Of a DNA stretch of 64,000 nucleotides, positions 17,455 through 27,287 are shown in pieces. The notes beneath the pieces were generated by a model. That model ran no database searches, was not told the origin of the DNA, and was given only the letters and a program-made list of their open reading frames with translations. Made by a program: the position numbers and the translations under genes. Position 1 is the first letter of the stretch; each line of letters opens with the position of its first letter. The stretch is from NCBI RefSeq assembly GCF_018916875.1, contig NZ_JAHLNO010000004.1, positions 434,001-498,000 of the forward strand, written 5' to 3'. Source of the stretch: Virgibacillus proomii. Its GTDB lineage: Bacteria > Bacillota > Bacilli > Bacillales > Amphibacillaceae.

Positions 17455-19101
17455 CTAATTTTTTTTAATTTCTCCTAATGACAAGCATTTTTTTCCTAAA
17501 CCAATTTCCAATTCCTTTTCGATTTCAGCCAACACCTTATCATAATAATCAAACAGATAATAATTTTCCTGTATATGGCTATAGGACACCTTCCTTAGAC
17601 TATCAAGTATGGCAGTAATGGAGTACTTCCCCTTCAATTGGTGCTCTAATAATCTTGCGATGACAAGCGATACAAAACAAGTTAAGAAATGAGCTTCGAT
17701 GTGTTCTTGCCTTGAAAGATAGACCGGTCTGCTTTCTAAATCACTTTTTGTTACTTAAAAGATACTTCAATTTTCTACAGTCCCCTGTACAGTTCGACAA
17801 TCCGTTCATCGGATTCCTGATATTCACTGGTTATAATGGCGTAGTAGCCATCCAATTCTTCTTCCTTCTCAACTTTCCTCATCAAAATGCAACGAATGTT
17901 TTGCACTGTCAAGTATCTCGCCAGTTTTGGAATCAAACATTAACTTTTTCACATATTTGGAAGCTCCGAACGCTGTTGCTCTTTTATATTTCGAAGGATT
18001 GGTAATAAGATCCTAAGCTTTTTCTAGTGCGGCTGCACGATCAGATTTTGCTTTCAAATCATATTTTCTACTGTAAAAAATGACTTGTTTTTCATCTAAC
18101 TTTTTGCGGTCACTGTAATCTCTTTTGGATAGAGCCTAGATTTTATTTTGAAATCTTCCCCGATAGAACGATAACCAGTTTGATCAAGTACATAATCTTT
18201 GAATTTCTTGTTTGCGCCACAGATGGAATAACTTAGGATATATCCATTTTTGGCCGAGAGGGTATACCAGAAATTATCTCCAGTGGTAGGCTCCTTTATC
18301 TGCGACAACGGTTGTTTTTTCCAAGCATTGGAATCAATGTTTGTTTATCTAGCGTGTTTCCTGTATAGAGTCCATATGAAATGGGAATGCCATCTGTATC
18401 CATGAACAACCCCATTTGTACGATGGGATCGGGAGGGTGTTCTTTGAAAACCCCTTTTCTTCTTAATTTATCTTGTTCATCGATTTCAAAATAATAATTC
18501 GTCAAATCATAGTAGACTAGGCTTGTGTCGCGACCCTGCTGTTTCTTGATTCATTCATGAATCCATAGTTGAAGAGTGTCCTTATGTTTATGGAAAAAGG
18601 AAAGACAACGATAGAGGTCATCTAATGAAAAGACCATTTTCTTAAAAAATATTTCTTTGTTCTCATATGTTTTCCTTTTGGATGCAGGGTAAAGCAGTCG
18701 CGCAAACACAAGCAGCTTCATAATGCTGTTGGCATCGTAATCATTTTTGGGTGGCGCTGCCTATTAATCAGAAAGGTATGAATACCAAGTTCATGATAGA
18801 TCTTGCTCAGTTTCGCATAGCCCAAATTTTTACGGTTTATCCCATCGGTTTGAATGCGTTCTCCTTTGTCAATACTGAAAGTAATGGGTGAACAATCCAT
18901 GTCCTGTTGCTTATTCATTCGTTGGATTTCTTCTGTAAAAAAGGTAATGGGGTCCTCATATTGCTTTTCCAAATCGTCTAGGTAACCAAGAGATTTAATG
19001 TTTTTGATCGGGTTGTTTTAGTGACCTTATCACGGTAGCTATGTACTATTAATAAATATATTCTTCCCAGTTTTTTTATTTTTCATTTTTCGAAGATACA
19101 T
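17455..19101 (-). pseudogene. Degenerate IS1634-like (IS4-group) transposase
   Basis: The minus strand begins at ATG 19101 (MYLRKMKNKKTGKN). It continues through several frames with recognisable transposase blocks: EKQYEDPITFFTEEIQRMN, ITFSIDKGERIQTDGINRKN, NYYFEIDEQDKLRRKGV, PIVQMGLFMDTDGIPISYGL, GYRSIGEDFKIKSRLYPK, and the tail YSHIQENYYLFDYYDKVL. At least four frameshifts or stops interrupt it. The blocks follow the order of IS1634-family DDE transposases. The element is dead and must be old, since damage is spread evenly. Confidence 0.8.
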
Positions 19102-19601
19102 ATGACTTCCCTCACGATATCAAAAGCCTTGTAATACCTATATTATACTATATTACTCCATATTAATTTACTTATATTTGACAAAAAAATATAATAAAAA
19201 TACCCGAAACCATTAATACTATCAACGGTTTCGAGTTATGTGATTATTATAGGTGCTGCAAAAGTAGGGGAGTATTATTGAGACTTAATTATATCGTAAT
19301 ATTTATTTTAAATTTCCTTGTCAAAAAATGTCGAAAAATAGAATAACAAGGAGAAAAAATATAAATAAAATTTAATTAATTCATAAAGTGTTGAAAAGTC
19401 ATTCAATTTAGTGTATTATTGTTTTGTAGTTAATTACTAGTATTGCATAAATAAAATTATAGTTTGTCAAGCACTCTCGCTCTATAAAATTGTTTGCGGA
19501 ATATTGGGAGTTATAGGAATAAAATGCTTTAAATCCATTAAAAAACCCCTTATTAAGAGGAATAGGTAGTTCTGTCCAAATCCCATTATAAGGAGCAGCA
19601 T
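19102..19601. other. 500-bp AT-rich intergenic stretch
   Basis: No gene. A hairpin CGAAACC/GGTTTCG (19205-19233) without a T run lies near the 5' side of the IS1634-like relic and could be part of its terminal inverted repeat. Confidence 0.4.
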
Positions 19602-19772
19602 ATGGACAAGAATACCACAAAATCCACAATAAATGAACTATTAAACATTCTTGATGAACAGAAATTTTTAAACGTGATCAACGTTTCGGATATCGATCAG
19701 TACATAAAGAAACTGACAGCCTACAAATTCTTGGAAGGAACTTTCAAAACAGCTCAGAGATACGGCGTTTGA
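19602..19772 (+). pseudogene. N-terminal fragment of an IS4-type transposase (56 aa)
   Basis: AAGGAG precedes ATG 19602. The fragment contains INELLNILDEQKFLNV and DIDQYIKKLTAYKFL, which look like the N-terminal DUF4372 region of IS4-family transposases. It then changes sequence (EGTFKTAQRYGV) and stops, so more than 80% of the gene is missing. Confidence 0.6.
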
Positions 19773-19789
19773 AAGTGTTTTTCCGTGCT

Positions 19790-20480
19790 TGAGATCCACG
19801 AGCTGGTGCGGTATACTTTCGAAGATCTTGCGTTATGTTGACTTTATAAACCTATTGACAAATACCTTAGTTGGCCAAAGGACAGTCACTACATTCTTTT
19901 GGTCTTGTGTATTTCAATGTTTCATATTTAGGATCAAAACTGTCATAACGGTAGGATTTATCGAGAAAACAGGTTAGGGCAAAGTGTTTATCAAACCCTA
20001 TTGGCTCTCCTTCGTTTCGCTTGTTATATGCAATCACGGATTGTTGTTCCATTTGATGCACCTGTTCGTATATTGGCTCATAATCATAACCAGCATCCAT
20101 GGTTTGATAGCGCAAAAATGGAAGAGGAAGACCCTTAAGTAATGGATAGCTGCCTTTCCATCATTTAAACTTCCGGGTGAGAAGAGAGATTGTAAAATGT
20201 ATTGACTAGATGTGCCAACGGCTAAGTGTCCTTTGTAGCCAAATCAATAGACATTCTTCCCTTCTGAGTTCTTTTTCACGCCCATTTTGGGTCTTGAGGA
20301 ACCTCGGCACCTAGTTCGGCTAATGGAACGTCATTTTACAAGCCGGGAATAAGAAGCTTCGGAAGGAATGTTATCTGAAACTAGATATCCGCAGTTCAAC
20401 TTAAAAGCAATCTCATCATGAAGACGTTTACCCAAATTCTTAATCGTTGGGATACGCTTAGCATATCTCACATTTAGATG
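19790..20480 (-). pseudogene. IS1182-like DDE transposase fragment
   Basis: Minus-strand pieces in several frames: RIPTIKNLGKRLHDEIAF, GYLVSDNIPSEASYSRLVK, WFGYKGHLAVGTSSQYILQS, then YQTMDAGYDYEPIYEQVHQM, EGEPIGFDKHFALTC, and KYTRPKECSDCPL at 19867-20115. MDAGYD includes the catalytic Asp region, and CSDC is the typical CxxC. The C-terminal part is absent. It ends about 110 bp before the biosynthetic operon. Confidence 0.75.
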
Positions 20481-20593
20481 AGTGAAAATTCTAAATCATT
20501 TATACTAATTATAACTAAATTATATGTTCGAGTGTCTAACTTAAAATACTATTTTTATGATAGTTTTTTGGGAGGGGAGGGAGATTTAATACA

Positions 20594-21616
20594 ATGAACT
20601 CCGTCATGATTAATCAGAAAACAACTGGTCTTGATTGTGCAAATTTAGCAATTAATAGTCTGCTTGATTATAAAGGATATAAATACTATAGCACCCTATG
20701 GAAGCAGTGTGGACTTATGTACATAAAAACAAAAGGAGATAGCTTCGGCCAAATTAAGGGTAATTACATGAAGATGGAAGAAGAATTTTGGCTAGTTAAT
20801 GGGGTGACAGTAAAAACTTGCAGACAAGAGAATCCTAATTTGCTATCAAAAGAAATTTGCGACTTTCTAAAAAAAGATGAGCCTATAATTGTATACGTTG
20901 ACGTGTTTGAATTACCTTACAATAAGTATTATAAAAAGATGCATGGAAGTCACTGCGTTACAATAATTGACCAGCAAGACAAAAGTTTCACCATAATCGA
21001 CAATGTATTTAGGTATACTGGTCAACTTTCCTTCGAACATTTATTAAATGCTTTAAATATTTCTTTAACAGAGAATTCAACTACATCTTTGGAATATACT
21101 TATTTTTCTTTATTAAATGCAAAAATTCCCAAAAAAGAAGAAATGTTTGAAGTGGTCAATAAGAATAATCGATTTCTAAGAGGAAATATAAATAAAGAAG
21201 AATATGAGAGGATAAAACTTGATAATAAAATAAATGAAATCGAAGTTGGATTGAATTCTATAAACCTTTTAATGGAATCATTAAAGAAAAATATGGGAAT
21301 AAGAGAGTCTAAAGAAAAAGAATGGTATAAAATCCATCGAGATCTTTCAAATATAGCAAACTTACATTATTCCTATTCCTATTTTTTAGAGTATCTGGCA
21401 AAAGACGTTCCAGATTTTGAAAAAATACAAAAGAGGTATTATAATTTAGCGAAAAATTGGAACATGGCTTCAAATTTAGCTTTAAAGGCCTCCATTAATT
21501 TTCAGGAGAGCCTGCTAGATAGATTAATTAAGAAACTGACACTTATTAGGCAAAAAGAAGAAGATGTCATAGAGAACAGTGAAGATTTATATCAAAAAAA
21601 CATTACGTTACTCTAA
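20594..21616 (+). CDS. BtrH-like acyltransferase/peptidase-fold protein, paralog 1 (340 aa)
   Basis: The N-terminal ~160 residues look like the BtrH N-terminal (C39 peptidase-like) fold. A Cys in TGLDCANLAINSL (C15), a His in MHGSHCVTIID (H120) and an Asp in FTIIDNVF (D136) could form a Cys-His-Asp triad. The rest is helical and charged. In butirosin synthesis BtrH transfers an acyl group from an ACP to an amine. This is the first gene of the operon: its stop is 13 bases before NRPS1, and the NRPS1 ribosome binding site overlaps its end. GGAGGGGAGGGAG precedes the ATG at a slightly long distance. No convincing promoter was identified in 20481-20593. It is more diverged than the second BtrH-like protein at 50434, so its role is less certain. 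Confidence 0.65.
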   Translation: MNSVMINQKTTGLDCANLAINSLLDYKGYKYYSTLWKQCGLMYIKTKGDSFGQIKGNYMKMEEEFWLVNGVTVKTCRQENPNLLSKEICDFLKKDEPIIVYVDVFELPYNKYYKKMHGSHCVTIIDQQDKSFTIIDNVFRYTGQLSFEHLLNALNISLTENSTTSLEYTYFSLLNAKIPKKEEMFEVVNKNNRFLRGNINKEEYERIKLDNKINEIEVGLNSINLLMESLKKNMGIRESKEKEWYKIHRDLSNIANLHYSYSYFLEYLAKDVPDFEKIQKRYYNLAKNWNMASNLALKASINFQESLLDRLIKKLTLIRQKEEDVIENSEDLYQKNITLL

Positions 21617-21629
21617 GAAGGTGTTTAAT

Positions 21630-24600
21630 TTGAAAGAAAATTATTATTCTTTAACTCATCCTCAACGAAGAATTTGGACGGTAGAAAAGGTGTATCCGGC
21701 AACCTCGCTACATAATATTGTGGGAGCATCTTTATTAACAGGGGAAGTTGATTTCAGTGTTTTAGAAAAATCGATACAACTCTTTATCCAGAATAATGAT
21801 GGAATTAGAATTAGGCTAATTGAAAAAAGCGGTACTTGCTTTCAATTTGTGAAACCTTACGAAGACGAAAAAATAACTTTCCAGGATTTTAGTGAAAATG
21901 ATTTCGAATACAATCAATGGGCCAACAGTGAAGCTAAAATACCAATAGATATTTATGAAAACAAATTATATACCTTCACACTAGTCAAAACAACTAGTAA
22001 GCAAGGTTTCTTTTTTAAATTCCATCATATAATAACAGATGGTTGGTCAACTAGCTCTATGGTAGATAGAATTTGGGAAGTCTATCTTAAGATAAAAAAT
22101 GGCGAAGATTATGAAGTTAAAAGTACAAATTCTTACTTAGAATATATTAAAAAAGAGGAAGAATATCTATCATCTACAAGATTTAATAAAGACAGGGATT
22201 TTTGGTTAGAAAAACTGAAGGATGTAGATATTTTACCAAAACACAGTTTCTCCACAAACCTAGAAGGGGACAGAAAAACGTTTATTTTAGAAAGAGATTT
22301 AACAGAACAAATAATAAAATTAGTTAAGGAAAGAAAATGCTCCATTAGTTCTTTGTTTATAGCAATTATCATCATTTATCTCCATAAGTTTTATCAAAAG
22401 GAAGACATTACAATAGGAACTCCTGTTTTCAATCGCTCTGGAAAAAAACAAAAAAACATATTTGGCATGTTCACAAGTACGATTCCGTTCCGTTCGGATA
22501 TTGATCCAAAAGAATCCAGGATTAATTTTATCGATAGGGTACATAAAGAATTATTTAAATGTTACCTACACCAAAGGTATCCATATAATATCTTATTAAA
22601 TGATTTAGGTTTTGATAAGGTAGGTTTAGATGGTCTCTTCAACATATCTGTCAATTATTATAATAAGGAAATCTTAAAAAAGATTGATGGAGACTTGGTA
22701 GAGTTATTTGAATATTACAGTGGATGTCAACAAGATTCTTTGCAAATTGTTATTAAAGATTGGCAAGAAGATGGAAGATTATCTTTAGATTTCGATTATA
22801 AGACGGACGACTATTCTTCAGAAGAGATTGACTACATCTTCAATCGTATTAATTTTTTAATGAAACAACTAACATCTAGACCATTACATAAGATTTCTGA
22901 GTTAGAGATACTGCCCCCACATGAGAAGCAATCATTAATTTCTAATAATACGAGTAAATTATCTGTTCCCGAGGATTTGACTGTTGTGGAACTTTTTGAA
23001 AATCAGGTTAAAAAAACGCCTAATAATATCTCGTTGGAATATAATGGGAAATATCTAACGTATAAAGAATTAAATCAGAAAGCCAATTACTTAGCAAAAT
23101 TGCTAAGGGGAAAAGGAATAGGTAGGAATAATCTTATTGGAATTAAGGTACAGCATTCCATTGATATGATTATTGGAATATGGGGAATTTTAAAGTCTGG
23201 AAGTGCCTATTTACCTATTGATCCTGATACACCGAATGAACGGGTTCATTATATGATTCATAATTCTAATACAACCTTGCTTCTAACGGATGAATACAAT
23301 TTTATTCACGAAAATATAGAGATTTTATATTTACCTAATATATTAAATGAAGAGGTTAGCTTGGAGTTTGAAACAAACCTACCATTGATAAATGAGCCAA
23401 ATGATATGGTTTATACAATTTACACTTCAGGGTCAACCGGGAATCCAAAAGGAGCCATGATTAATAACGTAAATCTTCTTAACTATATATGTTGGGCTAA
23501 GAACACTTATATTAATCATCAAGATGAATCCTTTGGATGTTTTACCTCACTTGCCTTTGATCTAACTGTTACATCAATCTTCGTTCCATTAATAAATGGA
23601 AATAAGATTATCATTTATAACGAATATAATTACGATGAGTTTATCTTAGATATAATTCTAAAGGAAAATAAAGTAGATATATTAAAGTTAACTCCAGCTC
23701 ACTTATCCGCAATACAACATATTAAGAAATCTAAATCTAAGCTTAAAAGGTTAATAGTAGGCGGAGATGACATAAAGGAAAGACTAGCCAGAACGATTTC
23801 TAACAACTTTGATAACCAAATAACTATTTACAATGAGTATGGACCTACGGAAGCGACCGTTGGATGTATGATATATAAATATAACCAAGAGGAAAATCAA
23901 GGTTCTGTGCCTATTGGCAAACCAATTTCTAATGTAACTATTTATGTGCTTAATAATGATCGGGAACTTGTTCCTCACGGTGCAATAGGCGAAATATATA
24001 TATCAGGTAAAGGCCTTTCAAGCGGCTATATTTCTAATGAACGTCTGACAAACAGTAGTTTTATTCCTCATCCTTTGATAAAAGGGGAAAGATTATACAG
24101 AACGGGGGATTTAGGTAAAGTTTTATTAGATGGAAATATTATATATATGGGAAGGATAGATAGCCAGGTAAAAATAAATGGTTATCGAATAGAAATTAAA
24201 GAAATTGAATCTCTCATGATGAGACATGAGGGAATTGAGGATGCTTACATTGTTACTAGAACCAATACTAAAGGAAACAAAATATTGTATGCCTATTATA
24301 AGTCACCAATAAACTTAGAAGAAAATCGCGTTCGAAGTTATTTATTAGAATATCTCCCTTTATATATGATGCCGCACCAAATAATACGAGTGGATACAAT
24401 ACCTTTAACAAGAAATGGGAAGATTAATAAAGACGCTCTTCCTCTAACTAGTAAAAATGTAGACAGAGAACATAATAACTCCATAATGAATGGAACGACT
24501 TTGGAAGTAATAGAAGTTCTGCAGGAAATATTAAATCAGAATTCCATTACACTGGAGGATAATTTCTTTCATTTGGGTGGGGACTCAATAAAAGCCATAC

Positions 24601-26108
24601 AGATTTCCACCAAGCTAAATAATGTGGGAATAAGGTTAAATGTTAAGAATATTATGTCTACTCCAAGAATACGTGATTTAATAGAAAAAACTACTTTAAT
24701 AAAAAGAAAACATACGTTGATGAAGCCGGTAGAAGGAGAAATAGGAAATACTCCGATAGCAGCATGGTTCTTTAGACAAAACTTTAGTGTAATCCACCAT
24801 TGGAATCAATCACTAGTATTAAAGTTTAATAGCAAAGTAAATATAGAAAAGTTACAGCTAACCTTTAATCATTTAATTCGGCATCATGATGGTCTTAGAA
24901 TAAATGTCGATTTATCAAGAAAACAAATGTTTTATAATCAGGAACATCTAAAGATGGAGCACGAAATTCTATTTTATCAGCTAGATTCTTTCACGAAGGA
25001 AGAGGCATTACATCATATGAACTATATTGGGGAAAAAGTGAAATCTAGCTTTGATCTCGAAAAGGATTTACTAATAAGGGCAGTTTATTTTAGTATGGGA
25101 GATCGACATGAGGATTACTTATTAATAACTGCTCATCATTTAGTTATAGATGGTGTATCTTGGAGAATTCTCTTAGAAGATTTGGTGACTGTATACCAAT
25201 CCTTAATAAACAATGCTGAAATCGAATTACCACCAAAAACAGATTCCATTAAAGAATGGTCCAGGGTTTTAGAGAATAAACAAAAAGAATTCTATGCTTC
25301 ACAAAATTATTGGGACGACATGTTAACATCTATAAAAAAACTGCCACTTATAGATATGGTTAAACTTCATACAAATGAGGAAGTAAAAATTAGTAATGAA
25401 AAAGAATACTTGAATAAGGATGATACCGCACTACTGATGGGTGTTGCTAATAAAGCGTTTGGTACCAAGACAAACGAATTGCTAATATGTGCTCTGGCAA
25501 GAACATTAAATGAATATACTGGTGACAATAAAATTTTAATCGAATTGGAAGGCCATGGAAGAGAAGATTTGTTTGATGAAGTAGATGTATCGCGGACAGT
25601 TGGATGGTTTACGGCTATGTATCCTATTTTGCTAGAATTCAACCAATTAGAACTAAATTCGCAAATAAAATCAGTCAAAGATCAAATTAGAAATGTACCT
25701 AATAACGGTTTAGATTATGGAGTTCTGACCCAACTAAGTAATGTTATTGACGATAAAACAAAGAATAAATTGGTTCGATTCAACTATTTAGGAGACTTTT
25801 CTCAGGCTCGGAATAATTTTTTCACAATAGCAACGGATGTTATAGGAGAAGACATTTCCAAAGCTAATCATATGACGTGTTTGATGGATATAACAGTAAT
25901 GATCATCAACGAAGTCATGGAGATTAAAATACAATATAGCAAAGGATTGTTTAGTAGTAAATTCATTCAGGGGTTTTTGTCAACGTATATAAACGCGATT
26001 AAAACTGTCATGGATTATTGTGCTAACAATAAAGAAATAGAGTTTACCCCTACTGACTTCGATACAATTAGTCTGTCACAAATAGAATTAGATAGGCTAT
26101 TTAAATGA
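21630..26108 (+). CDS. NRPS1: starter C - A(Asn) - T - E (1492 aa)
   Basis: An NRPS that probably makes an N-acyl-D-asparaginyl thioester. The condensation domain (~1-430) opens with LTHPQRRIWTVEKVYP and resembles the lipo-initiation C domain of surfactin synthetase SrfAA; its HHIITDGWS is intact (~residue 131). The adenylation domain (~450-930) has YTSGSTGNPKG. The hand-read specificity code D-L-T-K-I-G-E-V-G-K nearly equals the known Asn code DLTKLGEVGK. The T domain has LGGDSIKAIQ (~982). The epimerisation domain (~1030-1480) carries HHLVIDGVSW, EGHGRED, VGWFTAMYP and NYLG, so it should be active. TTG 21630 is chosen because AAGAAGGTG lies just upstream; the ATG at 21579 is inside the previous gene. 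Confidence 0.9.
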   Translation: MKENYYSLTHPQRRIWTVEKVYPATSLHNIVGASLLTGEVDFSVLEKSIQLFIQNNDGIRIRLIEKSGTCFQFVKPYEDEKITFQDFSENDFEYNQWANSEAKIPIDIYENKLYTFTLVKTTSKQGFFFKFHHIITDGWSTSSMVDRIWEVYLKIKNGEDYEVKSTNSYLEYIKKEEEYLSSTRFNKDRDFWLEKLKDVDILPKHSFSTNLEGDRKTFILERDLTEQIIKLVKERKCSISSLFIAIIIIYLHKFYQKEDITIGTPVFNRSGKKQKNIFGMFTSTIPFRSDIDPKESRINFIDRVHKELFKCYLHQRYPYNILLNDLGFDKVGLDGLFNISVNYYNKEILKKIDGDLVELFEYYSGCQQDSLQIVIKDWQEDGRLSLDFDYKTDDYSSEEIDYIFNRINFLMKQLTSRPLHKISELEILPPHEKQSLISNNTSKLSVPEDLTVVELFENQVKKTPNNISLEYNGKYLTYKELNQKANYLAKLLRGKGIGRNNLIGIKVQHSIDMIIGIWGILKSGSAYLPIDPDTPNERVHYMIHNSNTTLLLTDEYNFIHENIEILYLPNILNEEVSLEFETNLPLINEPNDMVYTIYTSGSTGNPKGAMINNVNLLNYICWAKNTYINHQDESFGCFTSLAFDLTVTSIFVPLINGNKIIIYNEYNYDEFILDIILKENKVDILKLTPAHLSAIQHIKKSKSKLKRLIVGGDDIKERLARTISNNFDNQITIYNEYGPTEATVGCMIYKYNQEENQGSVPIGKPISNVTIYVLNNDRELVPHGAIGEIYISGKGLSSGYISNERLTNSSFIPHPLIKGERLYRTGDLGKVLLDGNIIYMGRIDSQVKINGYRIEIKEIESLMMRHEGIEDAYIVTRTNTKGNKILYAYYKSPINLEENRVRSYLLEYLPLYMMPHQIIRVDTIPLTRNGKINKDALPLTSKNVDREHNNSIMNGTTLEVIEVLQEILNQNSITLEDNFFHLGGDSIKAIQISTKLNNVGIRLNVKNIMSTPRIRDLIEKTTLIKRKHTLMKPVEGEIGNTPIAAWFFRQNFSVIHHWNQSLVLKFNSKVNIEKLQLTFNHLIRHHDGLRINVDLSRKQMFYNQEHLKMEHEILFYQLDSFTKEEALHHMNYIGEKVKSSFDLEKDLLIRAVYFSMGDRHEDYLLITAHHLVIDGVSWRILLEDLVTVYQSLINNAEIELPPKTDSIKEWSRVLENKQKEFYASQNYWDDMLTSIKKLPLIDMVKLHTNEEVKISNEKEYLNKDDTALLMGVANKAFGTKTNELLICALARTLNEYTGDNKILIELEGHGREDLFDEVDVSRTVGWFTAMYPILLEFNQLELNSQIKSVKDQIRNVPNNGLDYGVLTQLSNVIDDKTKNKLVRFNYLGDFSQARNNFFTIATDVIGEDISKANHMTCLMDITVMIINEVMEIKIQYSKGLFSSKFIQGFLSTYINAIKTVMDYCANNKEIEFTPTDFDTISLSQIELDRLFK

Positions 26109-26122
26109 CAAAGGATTCTAGT

Positions 26123-27244
26123 ATGAAGATGGTACAACATAATCTAATGCAGGAAAAAATCTCAGAATTATTACCAGTACTAATGGAAAAGTATAATGTC
26201 CCAGGTATGGCTATAGCCATAATGGAAGATGGAGAAAATTGGGTGAAAACACTAGGATTCGCCAATAAAAATACAGGAAAAAAAGTAGAAGGAAATACAG
26301 TCTTTCAGGTAGGCTCTCTTTCCAAGATCGTGACAGCTTGGGGGATATTGAAACTCGTTGAACAAGGGAAAATCCAATTAGATCAACCTGTAATGAATTA
26401 TATTTCAAGGTGGCAATTCCCGCGGTCAAAATATAGTCTCAATGAAGTAACGATTAGACGTATTTTATCTCATACTGCCGGCCTTTCCGTTTCCGGTTAT
26501 CTAGGGGTCCACCCTAACAAAAAGTTAAAAACTCTAAAAGAATCTTTATCTGGTTTCCTCGGAATTAATAGATTAAAAATTAAGCATGAACCTGGTAAGA
26601 ATGCTAACTATTCAGGAGGTGGTTATACAATCCTTCAATTGCTCATTGAAGAAGTAACAGGTAAAACTTTCCATTCATTTATGGAAGATGAGATATTTCA
26701 TCCTTTAGGAATGAGAAGCAGTACATTTATATGGGATCAATCATTAATTGGAAGGGCAGCAGTGGGATATGGTAGAGGTAATAGTAAACCGTTATCTAAT
26801 TACCGTTTTATTGAACAGGCTGCGGCGGGTCTTCGAACTACAATCTTTGATTTAGCCCTATTTTTAAAGGCACATCATGATACTGCAAAGCAGAGAATAG
26901 GGCCTAATGTGATAACAAGTGATAGTTTACTACTAATGCAAAAAAGAATTGATAGAGTAATACCTTATGGTCTAGGGTACCAAATCGTAACAATACCAAA
27001 GGCAAATAAAGTTCTCCTACACGGTGGAATTAATAGGGGATGGCGATCTCGATTTATTTTACTGCCTAAGATGAATACTGGATTAGTTGTCCTTACGAAT
27101 AGTAACAGTGGTGAATATTTAATACGTGAAATTATTAGAGTGTGGCTGGAAAGTAAGGTTGGGAAACTTTCTGATTTTAATAGAAAGGCGCTAAATTTAG
27201 GGGAAGTTGAATCTAAGATAATCCATAAATTATTGGGTTTTTAA
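26123..27244 (+). CDS. S12-family serine hydrolase (beta-lactamase/ClbP-like fold), 373 aa
   Basis: A penicillin-binding-protein-fold hydrolase. It shows SxxK (GSLSK, S65/K68), a YxG-type second motif (ANYSGGGY, Y163) and a HGG third motif (LLHGGINRGW). The S12 family includes ClbP, XcnG and ZmaM, which cut N-acyl-D-Asn from colibactin, xenocoumacin and zwittermicin precursors, and LovD-type acyltransferases. Its place directly after the D-Asn module favours a cap-removing peptidase. Unlike ClbP it shows no signal peptide and no C-terminal membrane helices, so a cytosolic location is likely and the exact role stays open. ATG 26123 has AAAGGA 7 bases upstream; the ATG at 26105 overlaps the NRPS1 stop but lacks a site. 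Confidence 0.82.
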   Translation: MKMVQHNLMQEKISELLPVLMEKYNVPGMAIAIMEDGENWVKTLGFANKNTGKKVEGNTVFQVGSLSKIVTAWGILKLVEQGKIQLDQPVMNYISRWQFPRSKYSLNEVTIRRILSHTAGLSVSGYLGVHPNKKLKTLKESLSGFLGINRLKIKHEPGKNANYSGGGYTILQLLIEEVTGKTFHSFMEDEIFHPLGMRSSTFIWDQSLIGRAAVGYGRGNSKPLSNYRFIEQAAAGLRTTIFDLALFLKAHHDTAKQRIGPNVITSDSLLLMQKRIDRVIPYGLGYQIVTIPKANKVLLHGGINRGWRSRFILLPKMNTGLVVLTNSNSGEYLIREIIRVWLESKVGKLSDFNRKALNLGEVESKIIHKLLGF

Positions 27245-27287
27245 CTTTTGTTTATAAAAACTTACATTTTTACAAAGGATGTATAGA

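Noticed and set aside
17712-18005. Plus-strand 97-residue frame
   Set aside because: It runs antisense to the IS1634-like transposase relic and has no recognisable protein features.
21579-21629. Earlier ATG start for NRPS1
   Set aside because: It lies inside the preceding gene without a ribosome binding site. TTG 21630 has AAGAAGGTG at proper spacing and gives the usual C-domain start.
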